A stretch of 64,000 bases of DNA from Atrina japonica (lineage: Eukaryota > Mollusca > Bivalvia > Pterioida > Pinnidae). Under the pieces are notes generated by a model that was not told the DNA's origin, did no database searches, and saw only the letters and a list, made by a program, of their open reading frames with translations. Shown here in pieces: positions 47,380 through 57,972 of this stretch. The stretch is from assembly GCA_030159075.1 (NCBI GenBank), contig BROG01000109.1, positions 881,001 to 945,000 on the forward strand, in the 5' to 3' direction. Made by a program: the position numbers and the translations under genes. The number at the start of each line of letters is the position of its first letter. The first letter of the stretch is position 1.

Positions 47380-47620
47380 AGAAGGTGGGTGTCAATAGGG
47401 GATGTTTACTCCTCCATGGCACCTGATCCCATCATTTTATTTACAGAGATCCGTGTTTGCCCAATATTCACTAGATTGGTACATGTATGTTGTATCATGG
47501 ATATCCTGGAGATTAATATTTTGTTGTCTGTGATTTTTATATACACAAAATACAAATCACACACATGGATCTCAGAAAATCCAGAGATGGGACCAGTTGC
47601 CATGGAGGAACAAATATATT
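47380..47620. mobile_element. PLE subfamily D tail pieces in both orientations
   Basis: Forward tail at 47390-47540 (TTTACTCCTCCATGGCACCT) followed by a short reverse piece at about 47570-47615 (ATCTCAGAAAATCCAGAGAT, GGGACCAGTTGCCATGGAGG). Confidence 0.6.
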
Positions 47621-47630
47621 TTGGTCATGT

Positions 47631-48472
47631 AATATGTCCAGCTCGGGAATCACCTCTGGGCAACTTAACACAGAATGATAGTGTGTTTTCGTTTTTCCTT
47701 TAAGTTTTCCAATTCAAGATTATACACACTTTGGTACATTTTTAACCATTCAGACAAAGTGACCGTTTCTTCATTTTTATTTTTGGTCCATCATTTGATT
47801 CATAACTCAACTGAAATTTAATGAAAGGAACAGGCTTTGCAGTTTTGGGATAAGATTTTTGAGGTTTCCATTTTCGAGGATAGAAACGTCACCGGTAATG
47901 ACATGCCCGATAGGATTGAAATTGAAGGGAGATGAAGCACGTGAACATATAACTTTTTCGAAGATAGTTGATATTTAGATACTGCAAAATCTGTCATTTG
48001 CCCTAAATACAAAATATCAATATGCTTAACACGTGCTAGCATATCAGATCATTTGCAAGATTACAGGTCAAAAAGGATATTTCTACTTAAATTTGAACGT
48101 TTGTCGCATTTTGTCGTTTCTTGCATACCTAAGGACGAAATTATTAACAGAGAATTGGTTTCAATTTTGGTTTCTGGTTTTAACGTAATTTGAAACTAGT
48201 TTCGTAAAGTTTGAAGTTATGCAGTAAATGACAGGTTTTCATTTTCAAAATGGCGGATATATTAGAAATTGCTGTGTACTCCTGTTTAAATTGGGTTATA
48301 TATATCGTGGACTTTTACAGTATCTGAAACATTATCTAAGCTTTACTGAAGCACAGTTTCAAAACTTTATCTATAAAACAAGAGTGTCACAGCAATTTAT
48401 ACACCCGTCACACCCGCCATCTTTGCATGTGTAGTAGGACCGACCACCCCCGTCAAGCCAAATGCAGTATTT
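47631..48472. other. no gene; faint PLE-like trace
   Basis: 48010-48110 is faintly like the reverse of the PLE RT C-terminal region (ATATGCTTAACACGTGCTAG, CATATCAGATCATTTG). Otherwise nothing. Confidence 0.35.
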
Positions 48473-49306
48473 AAAGGGCCATGACCAGCGGTTTAAACTC
48501 AGCAAGGTTGTTAATTTTGTTTTAAATGATAATGTGGTTTGGAAAATGCTTATATAAGGTTATTATCTTCCCTTTAATTACGCTTCTAAGTGATCCACTG
48601 TTTTTCTGCAATTTGAGATTGAAGATCAAAAACTTGAGTTTTACTCGTAACGACAATAAACACAAACGGAGTTGCGTAATATTCAAGGTAACATCAAATG
48701 AATGGGTTCAACATATGGGTTATTGTCATCTCGTATCCATCACAACTCGTACCTATGTGAATTGTTTGACTCGTACCCATGTTTTAGCTGACTCGTGCCC
48801 ATCGATTAATCATTCGTGCCCATCGCATATTTGATTGTTGAATTATTTATGAAGGTATACATACATTTCCCATCAAGGTAATTACCATAATGCCGTTTGG
48901 TATTGAAATGACATACAACTATCTGTGGAAATGAATTGACTTCAGAAGTACGTCGCTGACAGAGGTATTGTCCACAATTTTCGAGCTTTTGGCGATTTGA
49001 TTTTGGTTTCGAAAAGAAAGAAATTCAGAACCCCCGAATGTGCATAGATGTTTATATAGATGGGCGCCCTCATAGTCGTAAACTTGCCTACCGTGGTTTC
49101 ATGTACCCGAAATCATTCGTAGCTAATGAATATTTATAAAGGAGAAAGTTTGTTCAGTTTATCCAATCACAGTAGATGTGATCGGTAACGGATGTTATCG
49201 CGAAGTCCGTTAATCTAATACAATTCTGAAATTGTTCAATATCCTCGATCTGATTAGCTGACGAATGCGCGAGCACCGTTTAATCGCATTGGCTGAGGCT
49301 TTATGA
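48473..49306 (+). repeat. dispersed repeat K, second copy
   Basis: Matches the reverse of 32690-33647 (GGTTGTTAATTTTG, CTTCCCTTTAATTACGCTTC, CATGTTTTAGCTGACTCGTG, GCGAAGTCCGTTAATCTAAT). Lacks the outer inverted arm present at 32580. Its right end abuts the broken Polinton integrase start. Confidence 0.85.
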
Positions 49307-49317
49307 ATAATCTTTTT

Positions 49318-49431
49318 CTGTTTCTGAATCCACACCTGTAATTTAGCTGGACCAATAAAACTAACCGGGTGTCGAGGATCATAGAAAATATTTCGCAAAT
49401 AGCATTCTAATCCCATGTCTTTTTGCTTCAA
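49318..49431 (-). pseudogene. Polinton/Maverick-type integrase, N-terminal stub
   Basis: A - strand frame from ATG at 49431 reads ..CYLRNIFYDPRHPVSFIGPA, resembling the N-terminus of the retroviral-type (rve) integrase carried by Polintons, as recalled from the family. After about 38 residues the sequence changes to repeat K. The zinc-binding and catalytic DDE regions are missing. Confidence 0.5.
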
Positions 49432-49465
49432 ATAACTTCTATATTATGATTTATTTTGCAAAATT

Positions 49466-50079
49466 TTGTCATATTCATTCAGAATCGTCATCACCACTGA
49501 CGTCATCGGATTCTCGATCTTCCTCTCCAGCATTTTGTTCATCATCCTATATATCTTTTTCGTCATCATATTTATCTTTTCGTCATCATCACTGACGTCA
49601 ACGGATCTTCTTCAGCATTTTATTCATCATTCTCGTCATCAGGTTCATCCAAAAACAGCTCTAATAAAAGTTTGTTTTCTGATAGCTGTTCTTACGGCTC
49701 GATCAGTTTCATATCCATCATTTATGTACTTCTTCAATGTCTTCATTACTTTTGAATGGATTACATAATGAGTCTATAATATTCTCCTGCCAACCGCTGA
49801 TAATACTGTTCACGCAGTTAACCATCAGCTTTAACTGCCGTGACGTGTTCCGACATTCCTGCTTCCACATACTTTTCAAATTTTTCTTCCCGGTCCTCCT
49901 GAAAATCTCCTTTAATATCACTCAGGATTTTTCCGAATACCTTATTCTCCTCTACGTCTAAATCCGGCATTTCTTCAGTTTATTGCTTTTCCACCACTGG
50001 TTTCTCACTGTTACCTACTGTTCGCTTCTTATTTGCTGGGTACCAGTTTTCTTTAATATGATTTTGAACATCATGTGTA
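49466..50079 (-). pseudogene. Polinton-associated acidic ORF remnant
   Basis: Downstream of the ATPase on the - strand: a frame 49921-49718 (ILKEIFRRTGKKNLK..) followed by a GAT/GAC-rich region at 49480-49640 that reads as Asp/Ser-rich in one frame but is interrupted by stops in the continuous frame. Position and acidic end suggest a further Polinton gene of unknown role. Confidence 0.4.
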
Positions 50080-50952
50080 CTATAAAAAAAATATCCCACA
50101 GTCGTCACACGATGGCATATTTTCGCCGTTTTCGAGCTCAGTCACACGAGCACATGTCTGTTTCGGTAGATATTCTCTATCTGAATGATAATTTTCAAGT
50201 TCTGTTTCACTATTTAAATCTAGTCTCTCCTTCCATTGGGTCGACAAATCACGTGACATGTTAAGTACATTTTCCTTCAATCTTTGGTTTTCCTTTGTAG
50301 TCGGTTTGAGGTCTACCATTTCATATCCATAAGGGTTTTGCACTGCCCTCTGAAAATGTTCCATAAAATATTTGGCATTTCCGGGATATATTTGCCTTGC
50401 TAGAGTCATCATCAGCTGTTTATCTATTGGGTTATTAAACAAAACAAGGTAATGATAGTTTCTCCCTTGGGTTGGATCTTTCCCAAAATACAAGTTCTGG
50501 TTTAGCACGATGACTGATAGATTTCTGTGGTGGCTACCCTCCGCAAACAGATCGTTAAGCCTTGGATCTTTAATGGCGATTGACATGAGGATCAATTACT
50601 ATCAAATTCCTGACCGAAGGATAGAAAAACTGTCTTGTTCAAGATTGATGGGTATTCCTTGGATGAACTCTACCTCTGGCAGTACTTTGATCTTGATAAC
50701 GTCATACAGTGGTTGTCGTCGTTTATACAACCACACGATACGCTGTGGGTACTGGTTACAAGCAATGTTAGCTTGTTGCAAAAATGTTTTCACAAAATAA
50801 GTTTTCCCGCAAGATGTCGGTACCGAGACGATCATGGTAAATGGATGTTTGAAAAAATCAGTTGCGTTGTTTGCTGTGGGATGGCGGAGGTACGAGTTCC
50901 TGTCGCGGCGGCGGTGGAGATATGGGTTCCTGCGGTGGCGGATACGCTTCAT
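50080..50952 (-). pseudogene. Polinton packaging ATPase (FtsK/HerA-like), frameshifted
   Basis: The - strand encodes FFKHPFTMIVSVPTSCGKTY, with the Walker A loop PTSCGKT, about 45 residues into the 50952 frame. Near 50580-50605 the frame is broken exactly where the Walker B strand (LIVID in a shifted frame) should be. The C-terminal part (..AIKDPRLNDLFAEGSHHRN..NPIDKQLMMTLARQI..) is open to 50080. By family knowledge this is the DNA-packaging ATPase of Polintons and related virus-like transposons. With the break inside Walker B it cannot make an intact enzyme. Confidence 0.75.
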
Positions 50953-51115
50953 TTAATTCGTACGTATATGCTTCACTGGTTTTCATTTGACATGATTCAG
51001 TAGAATACTTTTTCAAGGTTGACATATTTCCAGCGGGTTTGTTCCTCTGATGGCGCAACATTACATCCTTTCGGGAAAACATAACTTCACATTTCGAACA
51101 TTGTATTTTGTACAT
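50858..51115 (-). pseudogene. C2H2 finger and proline-rich N-terminal part of the Polinton ATPase gene
   Basis: From ATG at 51115: CSKCEVMFSRKDVMLRHQRN, a C-x2-C-x12-H-type finger, then a Pro/Glu-rich linker (PPPQEPISPPPP). It is one base out of phase with the ATPase frame that begins at 50952, so a frameshift lies between 50858 and 50952. It is probably the original N-terminus of the same protein. Confidence 0.6.
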
Positions 51116-51285
51116 CTTCCCTCTTCGATCAATAAATTGAAAATGGATCGATTAAATCATATGTTGTTTCTTTCAGCCAATCAATTTTAACGTTTACCAA
51201 CTGAATTATGGGTATCTTTCTTTCATCTAAAATCATTGTCATTTTACAGAGCTACCTTATTGTTGAGTGAAGCTTGGTGCTGCAA
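51116..51285. promoter_or_regulatory. divergent spacer between Polinton ATPase and polymerase genes
   Basis: About 170 AT-rich bases between the - strand ATPase start and the + strand polymerase start (ATG near 51289). It is the only place for divergent promoters. No motif is named. Confidence 0.3.
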
Positions 51286-51776
51286 ACATGGATAGAAAAT
51301 ACGAATGTCATCAAGATGTGGGGCGAAGCACTCCAAACATAGTGCCCTAGAATAACACAAGAGACATCATGATGTATTTTCTTGTGACGTTTGCCATAAA
51401 GTGTTTTCGAGAGAAGAAAACCTGCGACTACATTGAGTTAAATATGACGATAAATCCTATCACGAATGTACGGGTTGTCATCAATTCAATAGGCCCGACA
51501 GCACAGAGATGCACAGAATGCACCTTCATGGGCAAACTGGTGGAGAGCGAAAAAGACGATCATCATCATCATCATCATATCATCATCATCATCATCATCA
51601 TCATTGCAGGCTGGTCCTTTTGTTAAACGCAGAATTATAGTACGTCTGCATTTGGGAATAAAGACTTGGATCATCAACTTACAACTGAATACGAACTGAA
51701 GAAGTACATTGATGCCTTAGATATAGTAACACCGATTGGACCCAGAGAGGCTTTCTTTGGAGGACTTACCGAAGTT
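51286..51776 (+). pseudogene. Polinton protein-primed DNA polymerase B, N-terminal part
   Basis: Starts ATGGATAGAAAATACGAATG at about 51289. In shifting frames it shows C2H2-like pairs (FSCDVCHKVFSREENLRLH and a later C-T-G-C...H pair), then a basic stretch, a (CAT)n expansion, and finally ELKKYIDALDIVTPIGPREA at 51697-51756, just upstream of the polymerase domain. Interrupted at about 51776 by a PLE fragment. Confidence 0.6.
51560..51604 (+). repeat. (CAT)n microsatellite in the polymerase N-terminus
   Basis: About 14 CAT/ATC triplets with one 1-base slip. It reads as a His, Ser or Ile run depending on frame. Confidence 0.95.
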
Positions 51777-52120
51777 CATTAGAACACGACGAATTAGATG
51801 TGCAAATGGTCTCAACATGAAGAACAATTGCGAATCCCAAACGGGATAGGACCACGTGTCCGGAAGGAGTCAGCGTCCTCTGCTGGCATGCCACAGCCGT
51901 CGCAAATGTTCCATGGAAACCTTTCTAGTTCGATGAACGGGTCAAATTCGGTGAAAAGGTCAAATTCGGTGAAAAGCACGATTGGCGAAAGGGAGTCACT
52001 CTCTGTGGTCGTGCTCCAGAATACTATCTAATATTACTAAGAGGGGGACTTCATAATGTTTTAAGATACCCGTATCGACCATTAAACTTCGTAAACGACG
52101 ATTTCAAGCGAATATTACGT
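51777..52120 (-). mobile_element. PLE subfamily E 3' fragment inserted in the Polinton polymerase
   Basis: Reverse copy (AGAACACGACGAATTAGATG, CGTGCTCCAGAATACTATCT, CGTATCGACCATTAAACTTC) closely matching 61860-62200. The polymerase reading stops at its left edge and resumes at its right edge, so this is an insertion into a Polinton already in place. Confidence 0.75.
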
Positions 52121-52779
52121 TATATGTCGAGGCGAATGAAAATACGAAATGAAATACTTTGATGCGACATCCTTATACCCTTCCATCAATAAGACAGGTA
52201 AAGTGCCACAAGGTCACCCTGAAATTATCACAGAGAAATTTTCAGACATAAGCAATAACGAAGGATTGATTAAATGCAGAGTACTTCCCCTAAAAATGAT
52301 TGTTCATTCCTGTTCTACCCTCGAAATACAATGGCAAGTTCGTGTTTGGTCTCTGTGGAACATGCATTGAAAATCAACGGATAACCGAGTGCCAACATGG
52401 TCCTGACGATCGAAGTTTAACAGGTACATGGGTGACTGACGAACCGAAAAAGGTCACGGAAAATGGATATGAAGTGATAAAAGTCTACGTTTCAAGACAA
52501 TATCGCAATACAACAATTCGAAGTCTGGCGGTATCTTCACCAAGTATGTCAACACTTTTCTCAAGGCGAAAAAGGGAGCAAGCGGTTGGCCTGAATGGTG
52601 ATTAATGGAAGAAAACAATCAGAAATACATGTACATCAATGATTATTTCGAACGAGAGGAGGTTTGGCTACAGTACAGCAATATCACAAAAAAATACAGG
52701 TCTCCGAGCTCTTGCAAAGTTGATGCTAAATAGAGTCTGGGGGGAATTTGGACAACGCATGAAGTTACCACAAATACAA
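52121..52779 (+). pseudogene. Polinton DNA polymerase B, central part (motifs A and B)
   Basis: Shows KYFDATSLYPSIN at 52150 onward, the polymerase B motif A (D-x-x-S-L-Y-P), then FGLCGTCIENQRI and GTWVTDEPKKVTENGYEVIK, and LRALAKLMLNRVWGEFGQRM, the motif B region (with N-R-V-W-G where N-S-x-x-G is usual). At least three frame changes (about 52300-52370, 52560-52620 and 52680-52700). By family knowledge it replicates Polinton DNA by protein priming. Dead copy. Confidence 0.75.
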
Positions 52780-52781
52780 TA

Positions 52782-52963
52782 TACAGTCAAACCTGTTTTA
52801 AGAGACTGTCAAAGGGAAGAGGCAAAAATGGTCGCATATAACAGGTGGTCTCTTAATGCAGGTGATTTGAATAGGAAAAATACACTTTGGGAGTCATAGA
52901 TTTAGGTCATATAAGGCAGGTCGTCTTTAAAATCAGTGAGTCACTAAGGCAGGTTAGACTGTA
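52782..52963. mobile_element. 182-bp MITE with TA duplication inside the polymerase
   Basis: Ends TACAGTCAAACCTG and (reverse complement) TACAGTCTAACCTG, flanked by TA at 52780-52781 and 52964-52965, which is the Tc1/mariner signature. No transposase. The polymerase frame resumes right after it. Confidence 0.75.
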
Positions 52964-52965
52964 TA

Positions 52966-53465
52966 AGCGCACCAGAAACGTATTTTGATATCCTTTCTAG
53001 TGATAGTCATGAGGTAACAGATGTTAGTTTTGTAAATGATGAAATGGTTATAATGCAATGGATCAGTTTCCATCAGGCCTAAACGACTGAGAACCCGAAT
53101 TAGGTGACTATCTTGGAGATCTCACGGATGAGGTTCCTGATAATGAAATATCAAGTTTTTGTCACCGGGGGCCGAAAAACTATGCATATCAACTGAAGGA
53201 AGCAGACAAAAACGATAACTGAACATGCTGCAAGATTCGGGGAATCACATTGAATTACAAAAACTTGTGTGATATTAACTTTGATACAGTGAAAGACATG
53301 TTCACTGAAAATGACAAAATGCATGTAACTGTTGTGGACGATTTTAAGATATCCAGGGAGAAAAAAAACGATGAACATTTTAACAAGAGAGAAAAAATTA
53401 CAAAATATCTAGTGTTTGACAAGCGTGTCATACAAAAGAAAACCTCCATTCCTCATGGAATGTGA
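52966..53465 (+). pseudogene. Polinton DNA polymerase B, C-terminal part with motif C deleted
   Basis: Starts APETYFDILSSDSHEVTDVS, then at about 53070-53100 jumps to YLGDLTDEVPDNE, GPKNYAYQLKEADK, and ITLNYKNLCDINFDTVKDM, ending at the stop at 53463-53465. The stretch that should carry the motif C aspartates (D-T-D) is missing, and there are stops and a frameshift near 53160-53220. AATAAAAAT at 53644 is a possible poly-A signal. Confidence 0.7.
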
Positions 53466-53966
53466 ATTAGGTTGTTACATGAAACCAATGATTTATTGTG
53501 TGAACTTGAAAAAACAAAATGTACCAAAATAATTATTTGGTTATTGTACAAATAATTGATATCATTGTAACTTATATAAGTAATCGTAAAATATCAGAAT
53601 GTTAAAACTGTCCTATTTCTTGCTTTGTGTGCATGTGTTACCAATAAAAATAATATGTCGCCGACATAAACAGGTTTTATTAGATATGATAGAAAGACAA
53701 AGTGCAATACACATGTAAGAAAACATAACCTCATAAGACAATGATGGTTGAACTTAATCGATTTTACATTTTTGGACCGTAAACTGATTTGATTTTTTTT
53801 TATTAATTAGTTAATTAACCGATTTTATAATTGTTCTTGACAATCTATCACATTGTTGATAAAATAATTTGACATTATCTTGTCATGATCATTTGTTTTG
53901 TGTACGATTGCAGGTACTTAGTAATAAATATGACTGTACCTCCCCTGTTGACCTGGTTCACAATGT
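53466..53966. other. 3' flank of the Polinton remnant
   Basis: The Polinton's right terminal repeat should be here or beyond, but its left end is destroyed, so no terminal inverted repeat can be matched. No gene. Confidence 0.4.
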
Positions 53967-53967
53967 A

Positions 53968-53973
53968 TATATA

Positions 53974-54028
<55 letters not shown>
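53968..54028 (+). repeat. (TG)n microsatellite
   Basis: About 29 TG units. Confidence 0.97.
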
Positions 54029-54030
<2 letters not shown>

Positions 54031-54429
54031 CAGTTGTCAATATAACTTGACAAAAAGTTGTCGACATATTTAAAACTTAAGACTGGACTGACAGGTAAAT
54101 CTTTTTATACATTAAAGCTTTTACAATCAAAACTTTTGAAATCGCTTTAATTTCTTTCTGTAATATTTTGTCACCCACTTGTATGTATGATTGATTCTTT
54201 ATTTAAATTGTTCGTCAACATGAATAATACTGGCGTCACATAATTATATCGGCTGCTCATTCATCAAATGTATCTATCACAAGATAGAAATTACTTTGCA
54301 AGACACTCGGTGTCGCATGGAAAAACCTCAAGGCTTAATATCCTTTCATAATTCATTTCCGCCTGACATATTTCACAGAATTACCTTCGCAGTAAGTATA
54401 AGAAATGTCAGAACACGGGTTATGTATAG
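54029..54429. other. no gene recognised
   Basis: Nothing recognised. Confidence 0.4.
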
Positions 54430-55080
54430 AATCTCAAGATACTATAGCATAAATCTCCATGATGCCCAGAACACATATACAAACTTGGCGATACTGGACA
54501 AACATGGGCCTCTGGAAATCCAGAGGTGGGTTCAGATGCCATGGGGGAGTAAGCATCCCCTGTTGACCGGTCACACCCGCCGTGAGTCCACAGTCAAACT
54601 GAAATGAAACCCTCATCACAATCGGCATAGACCACTCAACAACTGCTTTCGAACAGGTAACTTAACATTTCATTCAAACGCAATCAATGCTATCATACCG
54701 ATCGTATATCGTATTGACATCAAACGCCATTTTCGATATTCCTGTCTCAATAACTTGTCCGTAAATAGTTTACCTATAATAAATGTTCATATGTTGAAGC
54801 CCTAGTATATCGGATAATCTGTGAGAAATAAACATAATATGCAGGTTATTTTGTGATATTACTACTTAAATGTGGGAAATTTACGATTGGAAATCGGAAA
54901 TCGTCGCTTTGTTAATTTCCCGTCTGTGTCTATAGTAAGGAAAATGTCTAAGTAGGAAACGTGTGCTCCGCCGCAAGTTTTTTCTTCATTTGAGAAGCTT
55001 ATGCAATAAAGTGCTTCGTGTGAATAAAGGAACAGGTCAGCCAACAAAGGGGCGGCACAATTGGCCCCCATAGGAATGCC
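54430..55080 (-). mobile_element. PLE subfamily D, RT with internal deletion
   Basis: Reverse copy running from the PMG-type segment (read as MGANCAAPLLADLFLYSHEA near 55070, one residue inserted) to the 3' end near 54430. The segment holding YIDD is deleted at about 54950-54980, joining the K-K-K region to the SYLDIFLTIDTDGK region. Confidence 0.75.
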
Positions 55081-55247
55081 ATACAGACAGTCTCAGATGA
55101 GACTAAAATAATTGATCATGGTCATGTAGACATGAGGAGGCTCAAGTCAATAGTCTAAATGTCCGGTACATTCAGCTACTGACGTCTATGTGTAGGTAAG
55201 ATTTTCTCCAAGAAACGTAAAACAGCCATTCACCCCTAAAAGACTGT
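55081..55247. other. no gene recognised
   Basis: Short spacer. Confidence 0.4.
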
Positions 55248-55391
55248 GTCTAAATGTGTTTTAGGGATGAATGGGTTAACATGCAACTGTATGATAAAAA
55301 TTTGATTTTCGTTTTCTCATGTTTAATTAATGGCTGTTTAATGACATACAGTTGCATGTTAACCCATTCACTCCTAAAGACACATTTAGAC
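55248..55391. repeat. long hairpin: 46-bp arms, 51-bp loop
   Basis: 55248-55293 (GTCTAAATGTGTTTTAGGGA...TGCAACTGTATG) pairs with 55345-55391 (CATACAGTTGCA...CACATTTAGAC) with few mismatches. Confidence 0.9.
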
Positions 55392-55559
55392 TGGTCTTAA
55401 GTCATTGATTACAGAGGAGTCCATTGTTTTCCAGGGGTTGATGAGTACTATTCCATAATATATAGTTCCATTTATAAATATCCTTTTCTGCAAGAATAAC
55501 TGTTAATGTAGGCGATCAAGTCTTATCAACAGACATCATTTTGGGATGCGTACAACAAA
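55392..55559. other. no gene recognised
   Basis: Short spacer before the LINE fragment. Confidence 0.4.
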
Positions 55560-55599
55560 ATATTAATTTGAAAATACAAATATATTAAGTTATCAGAAG

Positions 55600-56452
55600 A
55601 AAAATAATAATAAGTTCAGATTACTAAAGGAATTTATGTTTGAAAATAAAACATTTAGGAATTAGTACATTAACGGAACGTTTTTGGAGAAAATATTTTT
55701 AACAGAAGGGGTTGGGAAGATACCAACTGTCCATAAACGTTAAGGTCAAAGTGATTACTTTTTGGGCAAATATGTTATATTCGAACAAATTGTAAACTCG
55801 CATATATGCTTTATTCTACAAACAAAACTCACTGTGGGTTAAATGTGTCAAAAATATACTAGATGAATGTGGACTTTCATATGTGGGGCAAAATCAATCA
55901 TTTATCAGTATTTTAGTACTATATTCGTATTTCTATTTAATAAGGTTTTGCAGTCATGGAAAAGTGACGTTATTCAAGGAAAACTTAAAATTAGAGAATT
56001 ATTTATTGAAGCAACTTAAAAATGTAAATTATTGTGCCGATTCAGATGTTGCAACTTTAAATTACCTATTGAAACGGGCAGATGGGGACAAATACCAAGA
56101 TTGGATAGAAAATGTAAATTGTGTAACTTAAACGATACTGGTGATCAATTTCATTATTTATTCAAATGTGAAGATATTTTTATTTCTTATTTGAGAAAAA
56201 TGTGAATATGCTATACAAATCCTAATACATACAAGTTCTGTAATCTGATTAATAATAGCAATATTACTAACCTTAACAACATATGTAAATTACTATCAGT
56301 TATTCAAAAAATAGTTCAACCTCCAGGTTAATATGTTCTACGCATGCGCACATAATATTTGTATTTGTATATATTATGTAATATATTGTCTCTATGCTAT
56401 ATCTATGCAGGTTATGAGAATAAAGTTTTGTCATTGTCAAAAAAAAAAAAGA
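55600..56452 (+). mobile_element. LINE ORF2 C-terminal fragment with poly-A end
   Basis: Frames with shifts read WVKCVKNILDECGLSYVGQN (about 55836-55895), KLENYLLKQLKNV, then in another frame QIPRLDRKCKLCNLNDTGDQ followed by FHYLFKC, a C-x2-C...H-x4-C cluster typical of the LINE ORF2 end. The copy ends AATAAAGTTTTGTCATTGTC plus A12 at 56452, so it is a 5'-truncated retrotransposed copy. Family differs from the LINE at 29.8 kb. Confidence 0.6.
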
Positions 56453-57230
56453 ATTTCCACTTTTAAATTACGGAACTTTCTCACTAGACTATAATAATTT
56501 CCGTTACCGAATTTGCTCCTTCGTCTGTGATAGTTATGGGTAATTAATTACATTTATGACTTATGATGAACGCGCGGGTTTCATGTGAAAAGTCCATATC
56601 ACCTTTTTTAATTTGAAATGTTGGAATGTGGGAGTTAAACCACGTATGTATAAACTTGAGAGCACTCAGGTGAAACACACACAGTTATGTTTGCAGACGG
56701 TTCACATCTATTAAAACAACAGGATCTAAAAAAGAATTCTTCAAACTAATGGTTTCGAGCTAAAACACACACCGCCCGTAACAGCTGACTTCTCGTTTTT
56801 TGTGTGTGTATGAAGGTAAGAATTTTGAATAGATTGTAGATCGACTAATTATGAACACAACCATTGATAGGCTATGATAGCGTAATATGTCGTAGACACC
56901 ATTTTGATATCTCTGATCAATGATTTAGTCTACCGTCTCCGTTGTCAGCTGTATTTAGAATCTCCTTACATGTTTTGTATTTCTAAATTTCCCACAAATG
57001 AAAACAAAATTGTTTCATGGATAGATACGTTACATGATAAAACAGAGTCAAGCTTCCTTTGAGATGTTACGCTGTTAAAAATGAAAGTTACCAGACGTAT
57101 AAATCGCGAACCAGTCTAAAGTTAGTAACCTTGATATCTATCGGTGTGTGATGCCCCAGGCACTACAATGAGTTCACAAGATATTGATCCCCCAGAGCTT
57201 ACTTGTTTACAATTCTACTCTATACTTTAA
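56453..57230. other. no gene recognised
   Basis: No repeat match or exon noticed. Confidence 0.4.
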
Positions 57231-57231
57231 C

Positions 57232-57375
57232 AACACACACACACACACACACACACACACTCAGACAGACACACACACACACTCACACACAGACACACAC
57301 TCAGACACACACACACACACACACAGACACACACACTCAGACACACACACTCACACACAGACACACACACACACT
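57232..57375 (+). repeat. (CA)n array with CTCAGACA higher-order unit
   Basis: CA dinucleotides with periodic CTCACACACAGA and CTCAGACACACA variants. Confidence 0.95.
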
Positions 57376-57413
57376 TATCTATTTTCCATATTTATTGTAT
57401 GAGTACTGTAAGT

Positions 57414-57771
57414 TTAAAGGGGCATTAGCTGTATTCACCAAAAACAGTTATTTCGATTTTTTTCTACCTTTACCACTTGTACTTGATGTACAACATTAAA
57501 TAAGAGCTTATAAATCTGATATAAAAATCATATATTCCTAAATATTTTGTGAAAATGAGGTCAGGTTCAGTGTAATATTTATATGCAAATAGTGTGGTTG
57601 AGTTATTCAATTGCAATTAAAAAAGTATAAAACCTGCTTTCTCAAGCAATTGTCACAAAATATTTAAAAATTTAAGAATTGTTAAGCATGTGTATATCTC
57701 TTTTTTGTTATTTTTTATTAGTCTAGGTGGTAAAAAGGGGGAAAATGAAAAAAAAACTAATGCTCCTTTAA
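57414..57771. mobile_element. MITE family H, second copy
   Basis: TTAA-bounded, 358 bp, ends TTAAAGGGGCATTAGCTGT and ACTAATGCTCCTTTAA. Lies just upstream of SLC16 gene 2 exon 1. Confidence 0.78.
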
Positions 57772-57926
57772 TCATATCAGATAACCAATATGGCATTTGT
57801 TGTCGTCTGGTCAAAGATTCTGTCTGTACAATCTTGTTACTTCATCACCATTTTTGACTGCTAATATTTCATACATATATCTCTATTAATTCAGCAATGC
57901 GAGGAAGATATCAACCGTAGCAGGAA

Positions 57927-57972
57927 ATGACGACCTCGGTAGATCAGGGATACTCATGGGTAGCTCTTGCTG
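57927..57972 (+). CDS. SLC16 gene 2 exon 1
   Basis: GAAATGACG start; 15 codons plus one base; donor GCTG|GTATGT. Confidence 0.82.

Noticed and set aside
48526..48834. 102-codon frame also seen in reverse at 33.2-33.5 kb
   Set aside because: The conserved translation reflects nucleotide similarity between two copies of repeat K; the frame is not maintained across the rest of the element.
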